DNA of 12,714 nt from a bacterium (GTDB taxonomy: Bacteria > CBDUZB01 > JAGLHV01), in the NCBI GenBank assembly GCA_023132075.1, contig JAGLYT010000015.1:1-12714 (forward strand), written 5' to 3'. Positions 6,218-12,714 of the stretch are shown one piece after another. Position numbers and translations under genes: made by a program. Numbering within the stretch: the stretch's first letter is position 1; each line of letters begins with the position of its first letter. Under the pieces are notes generated by a model. It was not told the DNA's origin, did not search any database, and saw nothing but the letters and a program-made list of their open reading frames with translations.

Positions 6218-7447
6218 ATGCCAGAGTATAGTTACAAGGTAAAGACGGTTTCCGGTTCTGTTCGCGATGGAGTTATGTTCGCTAATGAACAAAGAATGGT
6301 AGTAGACCGCCTGCGTGGTCAGAAGCTTATTGTTTTGCAAGTTCAGGAAATAAAAAAAACAGCTTTAAAAGATATTTTGGATAAAATAAATATTTTTAAA
6401 CCGAGCGTAAAATCAAAAGATATGGTGTTATTCAGCCGGCAATTATCTACTCTGGTTGGTGCCGGTATTCCCATTGTTCAGGGGTTAACTATTTTAGGTG
6501 ACCAAATGGAAAATCCGGCTTTCAAAACCGTGATTGGAACAGTAAGGGAAGATATAGAATCGGGATTATCGATTACGGAGGCTTTAGCCAGACATCCAAA
6601 TGCGTTTACCGAATTATATGTTAATATGGTAAAGGCTGGGGAAACCGGTGGGGTATTGGATGTAATTTTAGAAAGACTTTCTAATTATTTGGAAGCATCG
6701 GAACAATTAAAAAGAAAAATAAAAGGAGCGATGATTTATCCCGGGGTTATTTCTTTTGTTTGCGGTTTAGTGACGGTATTTTTACTTACCGTGGTAATTC
6801 CTGCTTTCAAAGAAATTTTTACCAGTTTCGGCGGGGATTTGCCTTTGCCCACTCAATTGTTAATTGGGCTTAGTGAGTTTGTAAAGAAATATGTTTTGGT
6901 TTTTATTGGAGCGGGAATAGGATTTTTTTTCGGTATACGGCAATATTATAGTACGAAAGCAGGACAATGGAATATTGATACTATTTTATTAAAAGTTCCC
7001 GCATTTGGTAATTTGTTGCGTAAAGTTGCTATTGCTAAATTTTCCAGAACATTAGGAACTTTGGTGAAAAGCGGGGTACCTATTTTACAAGCCCTGGATA
7101 CAGTAGCAAAGACATCTGGAAATGTAGTTATTGAAAAAGTTATTTTAGATACACGGGATAGTATTCGGGAAGGGGAAAGAATTGCTCCTCCTTTGAAAAA
7201 AAGTAATACCTTTCCTCCGATGGTTGTCCAGATGATTGCGGTGGGGGAGGAAACCGGAAACTTAGATACGATGTTAAGTAAAATTGCTGATTTTTATGAT
7301 CAGGAAGTAGATGCGGCGGTAGAAGGGTTAACTGCATTGGTTGAGCCGGTGATTATTGTGATAATGGGATTAGTTGTAGGTGCAATTGTTATTGCTATGT
7401 TTTTACCGATGTTTGAATTAGGACAGTTGGCGGGTAATGTAGGATAA
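6218..7447 (+). CDS. pilC: Type IV pilus inner-membrane platform protein PilC (GspF family)
   Basis: This polytopic inner-membrane protein sits at the base of the pilus and couples PilB/PilT rotation to pilin insertion or removal. The product has 409 residues, the standard length. It opens with the usual PEYSYKVKTVSGSVRDGVMF segment. Two T2SSF domains follow, each beginning with the same pattern: LFSRQLSTLVGAGIPIVQGL (71-90) and KFSRTLGTLVKSGVPILQAL (274-293). Each holds a G-E-x-G block (GETGG at 141-145, GEETGNL at 343-349). Membrane segments are visible at about 174-196, 224-240 and 376-399, the last followed by LPMFELG. A strong AGGAGGT (6202-6208) lies nine bases before the ATG. Confidence 0.97.
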   Translation: MPEYSYKVKTVSGSVRDGVMFANEQRMVVDRLRGQKLIVLQVQEIKKTALKDILDKINIFKPSVKSKDMVLFSRQLSTLVGAGIPIVQGLTILGDQMENPAFKTVIGTVREDIESGLSITEALARHPNAFTELYVNMVKAGETGGVLDVILERLSNYLEASEQLKRKIKGAMIYPGVISFVCGLVTVFLLTVVIPAFKEIFTSFGGDLPLPTQLLIGLSEFVKKYVLVFIGAGIGFFFGIRQYYSTKAGQWNIDTILLKVPAFGNLLRKVAIAKFSRTLGTLVKSGVPILQALDTVAKTSGNVVIEKVILDTRDSIREGERIAPPLKKSNTFPPMVVQMIAVGEETGNLDTMLSKIADFYDQEVDAAVEGLTALVEPVIIVIMGLVVGAIVIAMFLPMFELGQLAGNVG

Positions 7448-7461
7448 AAGATATTTTATAA

Positions 7462-7490
7462 TTGACAAAAATTATTTTTTGTGTTATTTT
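7462..7490 (+). promoter_or_regulatory. Candidate sigma70-type promoter for pilA
   Basis: TTGACA (7462-7467), 17 bases, then TATTTT (7485-7490, four of six consensus positions). Start near 7497, leader about 48 bases. A small inverted repeat, ATAATT (7458-7463) and AATTAT (7470-7475), straddles the -35 box and could be an operator, though such AT-rich words arise easily. The -24/-12 elements expected of a sigma54 promoter were not seen, although some pilA genes use one. Confidence 0.55.
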
Positions 7491-7544
7491 TATAGAGAAG
7501 GATAATTGATTTAAAAAATAAAAGAAGGGAGGTGAAAAAGAATA

Positions 7545-7994
7545 ATGTTGAAATTGAAAAGAGTAAAAAAAGGTTTCACCCTTATTGAGTTGATGATCGT
7601 AGTAGCTATTATTGGTATTTTAGCAGCTATTGCTATTCCTAAATTTGCGGATTTAATCCGTAAGTCAAAGGAAGCGTCTACCAAAGGTTCGTTAGGTGCA
7701 ATGCGGGCGGCAATAGTCATTTATTACGGGGATAATGAAGGGTGGTTACCGACGACGTATGAAGACTTAGTTGCTGTTACTGCCACTTCAGGGGCGAAGA
7801 AATATCTGGATGAAGTACCCTTCGTAAAATTAGGGATACCCGGTGTGGCAGATGTTACTACTGTGGATAATAATCCTGCAGGAGGACTTGGTACTACTGG
7901 TTCTGATGGATGGGGCTATCGCAGTATTGACGGAAAGGTAATTGTTGATTCTCTTCGCACGGATACTAAGGGGGGCACTATTACCAGATGGTAA
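7545..7994 (+). CDS. pilA: Major type IV pilin / T2SS-G-like prepilin PilA
   Basis: This is the structural subunit of the pilus fibre. The product has 149 residues: a ten-residue basic leader ([10 protein letters not shown]), then the class III cleavage site G10|F11 with Glu at mature position 5 ([20 protein letters not shown]). PilD would cut after G10 and methylate F11, leaving 139 residues. The globular part has no Cys, so the disulfide-bonded D-region of Neisseria/Pseudomonas pilins is absent. Instead it has [16 protein letters not shown] (60-75) and [13 protein letters not shown] (122-134), with a DTKG...W ending. That layout is closer to T2SS-G-type pseudopilins. Its place among pilT, pilC and pilD argues for a true pilin. 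GGAGGTG (7528-7534) is the strongest ribosome binding site in the window, ten bases before the ATG, as expected for an abundant product. Confidence 0.93.
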   Translation: MLKLKRVKKGFTLIELMIVVAIIGILAAIAIPKFADLIRKSKEASTKGSLGAMRAAIVIYYGDNEGWLPTTYEDLVAVTATSGAKKYLDEVPFVKLGIPGVADVTTVDNNPAGGLGTTGSDGWGYRSIDGKVIVDSLRTDTKGGTITRW

Positions 7995-8021
7995 GATCTT
8001 TGTTTTTTTTCTGATAGTAAG

Positions 8022-8125
8022 AAAAAGGTTGAGTGGTTGGTTGATTGATAAGAGAAAGTGGGAAGTCCTGTTTGTTATAAATTTTTAAAATCTTGTTAAT
8101 TTGCTAACCATCAGCCTTTTTTTTT
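8022..8125 (+). terminator. Long hairpin terminator after pilA
   Basis: Bases 8022-8040 pair with 8104-8121 (one bulge at G8033, two G-U pairs). After a 3x3 internal loop, 8044-8052 (ATTGATAAG) pairs with 8092-8100 (CTTGTTAAT), again with two G-U pairs. The apical loop is about 39 bases. Nine T's follow at 8117-8125, partly inside the stem. This fits a Rho-independent terminator with an unusually long arm, which may also protect the pilA mRNA 3' end. Confidence 0.65.
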
Positions 8126-8132
8126 GCGGAGA

Positions 8133-8174
8133 AAATTAAAATTTTAATTTATAATTTTCAACGAATTTCAACGA
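8133..8174 (+). promoter_or_regulatory. Candidate pilD control region: AT palindrome, TATAAT and phased direct repeat
   Basis: An 18-bp perfect palindrome (8133-8150) is followed by a consensus -10 TATAAT (8150-8155) and then TTTCAACGA twice, at 8156-8164 and 8166-8174, ten bases apart. No good -35 is present; TTGCGG at 8124-8129 is 20 bases upstream and matches only TTG. The region lies between the pilA terminator and pilD, where a new promoter would be needed. AT-rich sequence makes chance matches likely. Confidence 0.3.
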
Positions 8175-8200
8175 CCTAATAAAAGGGGATTTCTACATTG

Positions 8201-9001
8201 ATGCTGTCGGTTTTATTTTTTATTATAATTTTTAGTGCAATGTTAGGAAGTTTCGCTAATGTTTGTATTTATCGAATACCATTAGAAAAATCTATTGTTA
8301 TGCCTTTCTCTTTTTGTCCCTTGTGTAAAAATACTATAAAATTTTACGACAATATTCCTCTGGTAAGTTTTTTTCTTTTGAAAGGAAGGTGTCGGTTTTG
8401 TAAAGGAAAAATTTCTTATGTTTATCCGCTGGTAGAATTAATTATGGCTGTCGGAGGAGGATGGCTTTATTTAATTTATGGGCTGAGTATAAGTTTTTTT
8501 ATAGGGTTGATTTTTTTATGGATTTTAACTGTTATTTCCGTGATTGATTACTATCATCAAATAATACCGGACGAATTATCGTTTCTATTAATTGGTTTGG
8601 GTTTAATTTTTAGTTTTTTCAATCCGTTTCTGGAGGGGTTTTTAGATATTTTTTTTAACGGGAAACACAGTATTTTATGGGCAAGGTTGTCTTCTTCCTT
8701 TTTAGGATTTCTTTTAGGCGGAGGTGTTTTGTATTTAATAGCTGTAATGGGGGAAATAATTTTTAAGCGGGAAGTTATGGGTGGAGGCGATGTAAAACTG
8801 ATTGCAGGTTTAGGAGCTTTTCTGGGGATAGAAAAAATTTTTGATGTGTTGTTTTTGGCGTGTTTGGGAGGAACGGTTATAGGGGGGATGTTAAGAATTA
8901 CAGGTAGAAATAAAAAATGGCAACCTATTCCTTTCGGTCCTTTTTTATGCGCAAGTGCTATTTTTTTTCTTGACAACAAATTAAATATATGGTATTTTTA
9001 A
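8201..9001 (+). CDS. pilD: Prepilin leader peptidase / N-methyltransferase PilD
   Basis: This inner-membrane aspartate protease cleaves prepilins after the leader Gly and N-methylates the new Phe. The product has 266 residues, normal for the bifunctional form. The N-terminal GSFANVCIYRIP (16-27) is conserved. The zinc-binding four-Cys cytoplasmic domain is present (C39/C42 and C64/C67), so methylase activity is expected. The two catalytic Asp residues are most likely D116 (in VIDYYHQIIPDELS) and D197 (in GGGDVK), followed by the usual LIAGLGAFLG. About seven hydrophobic segments are visible. The ATG at 8201 is directly preceded in frame by a TTG (8198). The AGGGG at 8184-8188 is 12 bases from the ATG and 9 from the TTG, so either start is possible and they differ by one residue. 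The substrate gene pilA is immediately upstream. Confidence 0.96.
   Translation: MLSVLFFIIIFSAMLGSFANVCIYRIPLEKSIVMPFSFCPLCKNTIKFYDNIPLVSFFLLKGRCRFCKGKISYVYPLVELIMAVGGGWLYLIYGLSISFFIGLIFLWILTVISVIDYYHQIIPDELSFLLIGLGLIFSFFNPFLEGFLDIFFNGKHSILWARLSSSFLGFLLGGGVLYLIAVMGEIIFKREVMGGGDVKLIAGLGAFLGIEKIFDVLFLACLGGTVIGGMLRITGRNKKWQPIPFGPFLCASAIFFLDNKLNIWYF
8970..8998 (+). promoter_or_regulatory. Candidate sigma70-type promoter for pilMNOPQ
   Basis: TTGACA (8970-8975), 17 bases, TATTTT (8993-8998): the same two hexamers and spacer length as the pilA candidate. It lies in the last codons of pilD. Transcription would start near 9005 and give a leader of about 74 bases to pilM. Confidence 0.45.
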
Positions 9002-9078
9002 AATGTAATTCTGAAAAGCGAAAATAATTTTGTTGTTTGAAAAGGTAGCACGATTCAAATTCAATTGAAAGGGAAAAA

Positions 9079-10194
9079 ATGGGATTATTTTCTAGAGGTA
9101 CGGATGCAATAGGAGTAGACATTGGCAGTTATAATATAAAGGTCGTGCAGTTGAAAAAAATTGGAGATGATAAGTATCAGCTGACGAAGTATGGCAGTGC
9201 TCCTATTTCTCTTGAGTATAATATGGAACTCTCTCCTTTTGATAGGAAACAATTAGCAATAACTTCCTTAAAAAAACTTCTTATACAAAATAAAATTTCT
9301 ACTAAAAATGCGGTAACTTCTGTTTCCGGCAATTCCGTTATTGTCCGTTATGTAAAATTTCCCAGCCTTTCTCATGCCGAATTAGAAAAAACTATTCAGT
9401 TTGAAGCGGAACCGTATATTCCTTTTGGAGTGCAGGATGTAAATATTGGTTTTCAAATTTTGGGTGAAGTAACGGATGAGGGGCAAAAGAAAATGGAAAC
9501 GATATTAATTGCTGCGAAGAAAGAAATAATTCAGGACCGCATTGATATTCTTCAAGAGGCAGGACTTAGACCGGTTATTGTGGATGTAGATGCTTTTGCT
9601 TTGGAAAATGCTTTTGAGTTGAGTTCCGTTACTCAGGGAGCTGAGGAAAATGTTATGTTGGTTGATATTGGGGCGTTGGTTACTAATATTGTGATAGTTG
9701 AAAGTGGAGTTTGCCGGGTAGTGAGGGATGTTCTTGTCGGAGGGGATAATTTTACTAAAGCATTACAAAAGAATTTGCAAGTAGATTATTCGACAGGGGA
9801 AAAAATGAAGTGGGAAAACGGATTGATAATGTTTGATGAAAAGAACATGGAAAAATCTACTGAGGATAACGAGGATAAAGCACAAATTTCAGGAATAATC
9901 GTGAATGCGGTTAAGTCGCTTATTGAAGAAATACAACGTTCCATCGATTATTATCAAACTCAATCCGAAGAAAAGATTGTCAGCCGAATAGTTTTGAGCG
10001 GGGGTAGTGCAAAGTTGAGGAATTTGGATAAGTTTATGAGCCAGGAATTGCATATTCCTGTAGAAACGCATAATCCGTTCAGTGGTGGAAAAGTGAATAC
10101 TGATTTATTTTCAGGGGGAGAGCTTGTTGAAGAGGCACCGTCATTAGTAGTAGCTTTCGGGTTATCTCTAAGAAGGGAGAAAGATATAAAATGA
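9079..10194 (+). CDS. pilM: Type IV pilus assembly protein PilM (actin-like ATPase)
   Basis: PilM is a cytoplasmic FtsA/actin-fold protein that binds the N-terminal peptide of PilN and anchors the inner-membrane alignment complex. The product has 371 residues, near the usual 350-370. The phosphate-1 loop is IGVDIGSYNIKVVQL (11-25). Other landmarks are RYVKFPSLS (90-98), FEAEPYIPFG (108-117), VDVDAFALENAFE (168-180), the second phosphate loop VMLVDIGALVTNIVIV (192-207) and the adenosine motif RIVLSGGSAKLRNL (303-316). GAAAGGG (9067-9073) lies five bases before the ATG. The gene overlaps pilN by four bases (ATGA at 10191-10194), so the two are translationally coupled, which suits direct partners. 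Confidence 0.96.
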   Translation: MGLFSRGTDAIGVDIGSYNIKVVQLKKIGDDKYQLTKYGSAPISLEYNMELSPFDRKQLAITSLKKLLIQNKISTKNAVTSVSGNSVIVRYVKFPSLSHAELEKTIQFEAEPYIPFGVQDVNIGFQILGEVTDEGQKKMETILIAAKKEIIQDRIDILQEAGLRPVIVDVDAFALENAFELSSVTQGAEENVMLVDIGALVTNIVIVESGVCRVVRDVLVGGDNFTKALQKNLQVDYSTGEKMKWENGLIMFDEKNMEKSTEDNEDKAQISGIIVNAVKSLIEEIQRSIDYYQTQSEEKIVSRIVLSGGSAKLRNLDKFMSQELHIPVETHNPFSGGKVNTDLFSGGELVEEAPSLVVAFGLSLRREKDIK

Positions 10195-10760
10195 TAAAAA
10201 TAAACCTTCTTCCTCACGAAATTCATTTAGAAACAAAAGAATCATCGTCACAGCAGGATGTCTTTATGTTAATAGGGGTGGGTTTAGTTTTATTATTGGT
10301 GGGGAGTTTTTATGGGTTTCGTTTGATGAAAGTTCGAAAACTTACTGTGACTAGAGATCTAATCCAGCAGGAGTTGAATCAACTTCAAACTACAGTAACT
10401 CAGGTGGAAAATTTGGAAAGACAAAGGGAAATGTTGAATAAAAAGTTAGGGGTGATCACTTCCCTAATAAGGAATAGACTGGTTTACCCAAAATTCATGG
10501 AAGCTTTAAGTAGTAGATTGCCTAAAAATGTGTGGATAAATAATATGACGACTGTGAGCGATGCATCATCAATGACTGTAAATGTAAGCGGGGTTTCTTT
10601 TACCAACTTTGGAGTTGCAGATACAATGGATATGTTTGAAAAAGATGAAACTTTTGCCAAACACATAGGTGAAATAAATTTAGGGGGAATTCAATCCTCC
10701 GTTGTAAACAAAAACGTTAAGTCTTTTAACTTTACTCTTTCAGGTGTTTATAAATATTAA
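10191..10760 (+). CDS. pilN: Type IV pilus assembly protein PilN
   Basis: PilN is a bitopic inner-membrane protein. Its cytoplasmic N-terminal peptide docks in PilM, and its periplasmic part dimerises with PilO. The product has 189 residues. The first residues, MIKINLLP, match the conserved PilM-binding I-N-L-L-P peptide. One transmembrane helix lies at about 24-44, a coiled-coil at 50-88, then a small ferredoxin-like domain whose entry LPKNVWINNMTT (110-121) is typical of PilN. AAGGGAG (10173-10179), inside the pilM end, is the likely ribosome binding site. pilO follows 11 bases after the stop. Confidence 0.95.
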   Translation: MIKINLLPHEIHLETKESSSQQDVFMLIGVGLVLLLVGSFYGFRLMKVRKLTVTRDLIQQELNQLQTTVTQVENLERQREMLNKKLGVITSLIRNRLVYPKFMEALSSRLPKNVWINNMTTVSDASSMTVNVSGVSFTNFGVADTMDMFEKDETFAKHIGEINLGGIQSSVVNKNVKSFNFTLSGVYKY

Positions 10761-10771
10761 GGAGTGGGCAT

Positions 10772-11320
10772 TTGGAACCAATAACTAAACAACAAAAAGT
10801 TTTAGTAGGAGTTTTGTTGCTGGCGGGTATGTATGTTTTTAATTCGCGGTTTTTAAGACCGCAGGGGATGCAACTAAAAAATTTAGAGCAGGAAGTTTCG
10901 CAGAAAGAAAGTAAATTGCAACTGGTTAAGCAAAGAGCAAGTAAATTGGATCAGTTAAAGTTAGATTTCGAATTTTTGAAAAAAGAACTTTCAGCAGCAG
11001 AGCAGAAATTGCCGAAACGGAAAGAAATTTCTGCGTTATTAAGGAAAATAACAAGGTCGGGCCAAAAGTTTAAAATAAATTTTCTTTCCATTTCTCCTCA
11101 GGCGGAAATTAGCCAAACATATTTTATAAAAATCCCCATTAGTGTGAGTGTCAGCACTTATTATCATTCTCTGGGTTTATTCCTTGCTGAATTAGGACAA
11201 CTTGAAAGAATCGTAAAGGTGAACAATTTGAATATAATGGCCAAAAGTCCGACGGAGGGAGATCCGACTAATATAAGTGCGAATTTTCAGTTGACAACTT
11301 ATATTTTTAAATCAAATTAA
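10772..11320 (+). CDS. pilO: Type IV pilus assembly protein PilO (TTG start)
   Basis: PilO is a bitopic inner-membrane protein that pairs with PilN and contacts PilP, passing force and alignment from the platform to the secretin. The product has 182 residues. There is a short basic cytoplasmic tail, a transmembrane helix at about 10-25, a coiled-coil at 33-80, and a ferredoxin-like domain containing the common IKIPISVSVSTYYHSLGLFL run (119-138). The start is TTG: AAGGAG at 10759-10764 is seven bases upstream, no in-frame ATG or GTG lies between the pilN stop and this codon, and the next in-frame ATG (M20) is inside the membrane helix. The weak start codon may keep PilO expression in step with PilN. 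Confidence 0.93.
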   Translation: MEPITKQQKVLVGVLLLAGMYVFNSRFLRPQGMQLKNLEQEVSQKESKLQLVKQRASKLDQLKLDFEFLKKELSAAEQKLPKRKEISALLRKITRSGQKFKINFLSISPQAEISQTYFIKIPISVSVSTYYHSLGLFLAELGQLERIVKVNNLNIMAKSPTEGDPTNISANFQLTTYIFKSN

Positions 11321-11343
11321 AACAAACCGGGAGTAAAAGTGTA

Positions 11344-11865
11344 GTGAGAAAAATAATCGCAGGGAATCATTTTATGATAGCAAAGAATGTTTTGTGTTTT
11401 GTGTTGGTTTTTTTGTTTTTTTGTGTTTTGGGTTGCGGTAAAAAAGAGAAAAAAATTTCCACTGCTTTGCCTACAACTATACCGCAGAAGAAAGTAGTGA
11501 CCGAAGTAGTAACGGATAAGCAAAAAAAGGCCGAGGTAAAATATGAATACAAAGGAGGAAAATATCGAAATCCTTTGTTGTCGTTAACGGTCAAAGGGGA
11601 AGCGATTGAAGGAATAGCCGAGATGACCGCGGCTAATTTGTCTACTTTGACCCTTAGAGGCATTGTAAAAGACTCCCGAAAAAAACGCTTAGCTTTAATT
11701 GATGATGTTAGCGGGTCGAGTTATATTGTAAAAGATAAAATGTTGATTAATCAGCGGGGAAGAAGGGTAAAAGGAGTGGTTGGTATTGTTAAAGAGAAAA
11801 GTGTAGTTTTGATGACCAGCGACAAAGGGATAAAAGAATTAAAAATCGAGAGTAGTGTAAAATAA
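11344..11865 (+). CDS. pilP: Type IV pilus assembly lipoprotein PilP
   Basis: PilP is an inner-membrane-anchored periplasmic lipoprotein that bridges PilN/PilO to the N-terminal domains of PilQ. With the GTG start the product has 173 residues. The signal peptide ends in lipobox V-L-G-C (Cys31). A basic, flexible linker (32-70) follows, then the PilP beta-domain from KYRNPLLSL (73-81) through LSTLTLRGIVKDSRKKRLAL (99-118) to the end, a recognisable LxLxGI...ALI pattern. Two starts compete. GTG 11344 has GGGAG (11329-11333) ten bases upstream. ATG 11374 has AGGGA (11361-11365) eight bases upstream and gives a more ordinary 20-residue signal peptide. The mature protein is the same either way. 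Confidence 0.92.
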   Translation: MRKIIAGNHFMIAKNVLCFVLVFLFFCVLGCGKKEKKISTALPTTIPQKKVVTEVVTDKQKKAEVKYEYKGGKYRNPLLSLTVKGEAIEGIAEMTAANLSTLTLRGIVKDSRKKRLALIDDVSGSSYIVKDKMLINQRGRRVKGVVGIVKEKSVVLMTSDKGIKELKIESSVK

Positions 11866-11948
11866 GCAACTGTTGGTTTATTCGGTGGCTTGCTGTGGCT
11901 ATTAATTAATGTAAATAGATTGAATGAATATTACTGGGAGGAAAATAG

Positions 11949-12714
11949 ATGAAAAAAATGGTATGGTTTTGTGTTATAGGTATGGTTTGTGGGATATTTA
12001 TTAAAAGTACTGTGCAGGGGACAGATGAGGAAAAAGAAGTTTCTTACCGGCAATTAACAAGTGTAAGAATGGAAACAGTTAGCGATGACAAGACAAAACT
12101 AATTATCTCTCTTAACGGCCGAATAAAATACCATTGCTTCAAAATTACGAAGCCTTTAAGGTTGGTAATTGAGTTGACTAACACTCTTCATAACTGGGAG
12201 CAAAAGGAAATTGAGGATACCGGGGATTCTTTAATTAAGAGGGTTCGTTCTGCACAGTTTCAAAATGAACCGATAAAAATCAGCAGAGTAGTCCTGGATT
12301 TGAAAGACAAAGTTTCCTATAAAAGTGAATTGGATGACATTACCAATCAGCTTGTTGTAACTCTTACTCGTGAGGCTAAAAAAACAGCTAAAAAAAAGAT
12401 AGCAAAAATATCTCCGAAAAAAAAGAAAATAAAGGAACGAACAACGAAAAAAACAGCTAAAAAGGAAGAAGGAGTGTTTCCTTCTATTAGTAAACAAATA
12501 GTCTCGCTTGATTTTAACGAAGCGGAAATTCGGGATGTTTTAAGAATTTTAGCGGTGAAGAGCGGGGTGAACATAGTTTATGGAGATGATGTTTCCGGTA
12601 CGGTAACAATACACTTGGATGATGTTCCCTTTGATGATGCGGTGAGTATGATCCTGAAAATAAGAGGTTTAGTCATTCAGAAAGTAAGCGGAAATATTTT
12701 CAGGGTTATTACCC
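11949..12714 (+). CDS. pilQ: Type IV pilus secretin PilQ, 5' part (AMIN + N0 domains)
   Basis: PilQ is the outer-membrane secretin through which the pilus exits. The frame starts at ATG 11949, eight to nine bases after GGGAGG (11936-11941), and is open through the last base, so only 255 residues are seen. It has a signal peptide (about 1-23), an AMIN domain (about 35-140, containing YHCFKITKPLRLVIELTNTL and SAQFQNEPIKISRVVLDLKD), a lysine-rich linker (144-174), then the secretin N0/STN domain from VSLDFNEAEIRDVLRILAVK (185-204) to the end. AMIN domains bind peptidoglycan in characterised secretins. The N1 repeats and the pore-forming secretin domain must lie beyond the window. It is the last gene of pilM-N-O-P-Q, 83 bases after pilP, in the conserved order. 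Confidence 0.93.
   Translation, partial: MKKMVWFCVIGMVCGIFIKSTVQGTDEEKEVSYRQLTSVRMETVSDDKTKLIISLNGRIKYHCFKITKPLRLVIELTNTLHNWEQKEIEDTGDSLIKRVRSAQFQNEPIKISRVVLDLKDKVSYKSELDDITNQLVVTLTREAKKTAKKKIAKISPKKKKIKERTTKKTAKKEEGVFPSISKQIVSLDFNEAEIRDVLRILAVKSGVNIVYGDDVSGTVTIHLDDVPFDDAVSMILKIRGLVIQKVSGNIFRVIT

Noticed and set aside
7995-8115. A c-di-GMP riboswitch in the pilA-pilD gap
   Set aside because: The segment AGAAAGTGGGAAGTCCTG is faintly suggestive, but the conserved core and tetraloop receptor of the class I riboswitch are absent and the fold is explained by the long hairpin.
8557-8979. A 140-residue open frame antisense to pilD
   Set aside because: It lies wholly inside a well-supported gene on the other strand; its Pro/Lys-rich composition is what an antisense reading of Gly/Phe-rich membrane codons gives, and no start signal is visible.
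11291-11319. A TTGACA at the end of pilO as a promoter for pilP
   Set aside because: No acceptable -10 lies 16-18 bases downstream; TATTTT is only five bases away. The hexamer encodes ordinary residues of PilO.
12231-12574. Two overlapping minus-strand open frames opposite pilQ
   Set aside because: They are Phe-rich complements of the lysine-rich linker (AAA/AAG read as TTT/CTT) and overlap the continuous pilQ frame.
1-12714. tRNA or rRNA genes, CRISPR arrays, transposases, toxin-antitoxin or phage genes
   Set aside because: None was seen on either strand. The heptad array is too short-period and lacks spacers, so it is not a CRISPR.

Overview
The window carries most of a type IVa pilus (T4aP) locus from an AT-rich, diderm bacterium. 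An outer-membrane beta-barrel protein, a PilP lipoprotein and a PilQ secretin all require an outer membrane. The spread-out intergenic repeats and the T2SS-G-like major pilin suggest an uncultured lineage (the Omnitrophota/Elusimicrobiota style of genome comes to mind). That placement is an impression, not something the sequence proves. All supported genes are on the + strand.

Region 1 (1-1992) holds two exported envelope proteins. The first is a TPR lipoprotein, cut by the window start, ending in acidic DxDxDG repeats. After 24 bases comes a beta-barrel protein with the N-terminal signature of the PorV/UPF0164/FadL-like group. Their job is unknown; they look like one transcription unit.

Region 2 (1993-2652) is a 660-base gap with no credible gene. 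It holds an array of 7-bp AGTCNNN units repeated in inverted orientation (31-bp perfect arms), three short hairpins with a compensatory base change, and other degenerate repeats. A related copy lies between pilT and pilC.

Region 3 (2653-12714) starts with coaD (coenzyme A biosynthesis) and continues with pilB, pilT, pilC, pilA, pilD, pilM, pilN, pilO, pilP and the 5' third or so of pilQ. PilB is the extension ATPase and PilT the retraction ATPase. PilC is the inner-membrane platform, PilA the major pilin and PilD the prepilin peptidase/methylase. PilM-N-O-P is the alignment complex linking the platform to the PilQ secretin. Nothing in the reading frames looks broken. Minor pilins and two-component regulators are not in the window.

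Regulation visible in the sequence: TTGACA-based promoter candidates precede pilB, pilA and pilM, and those of pilA and pilM have identical hexamers and spacer length. pilA has the strongest ribosome binding site and is followed by a long imperfect hairpin with nine T's, a likely terminator. This would let the abundant pilin be made separately from the machine. PilB carries a nearly intact MshEN c-di-GMP-binding motif.

Most of the window is a well-known system. The parts worth a second look are the heptad repeats, the covarying hairpins, the pilA 3' hairpin, the lipoprotein/barrel pair and the lysine-rich PilQ linker.
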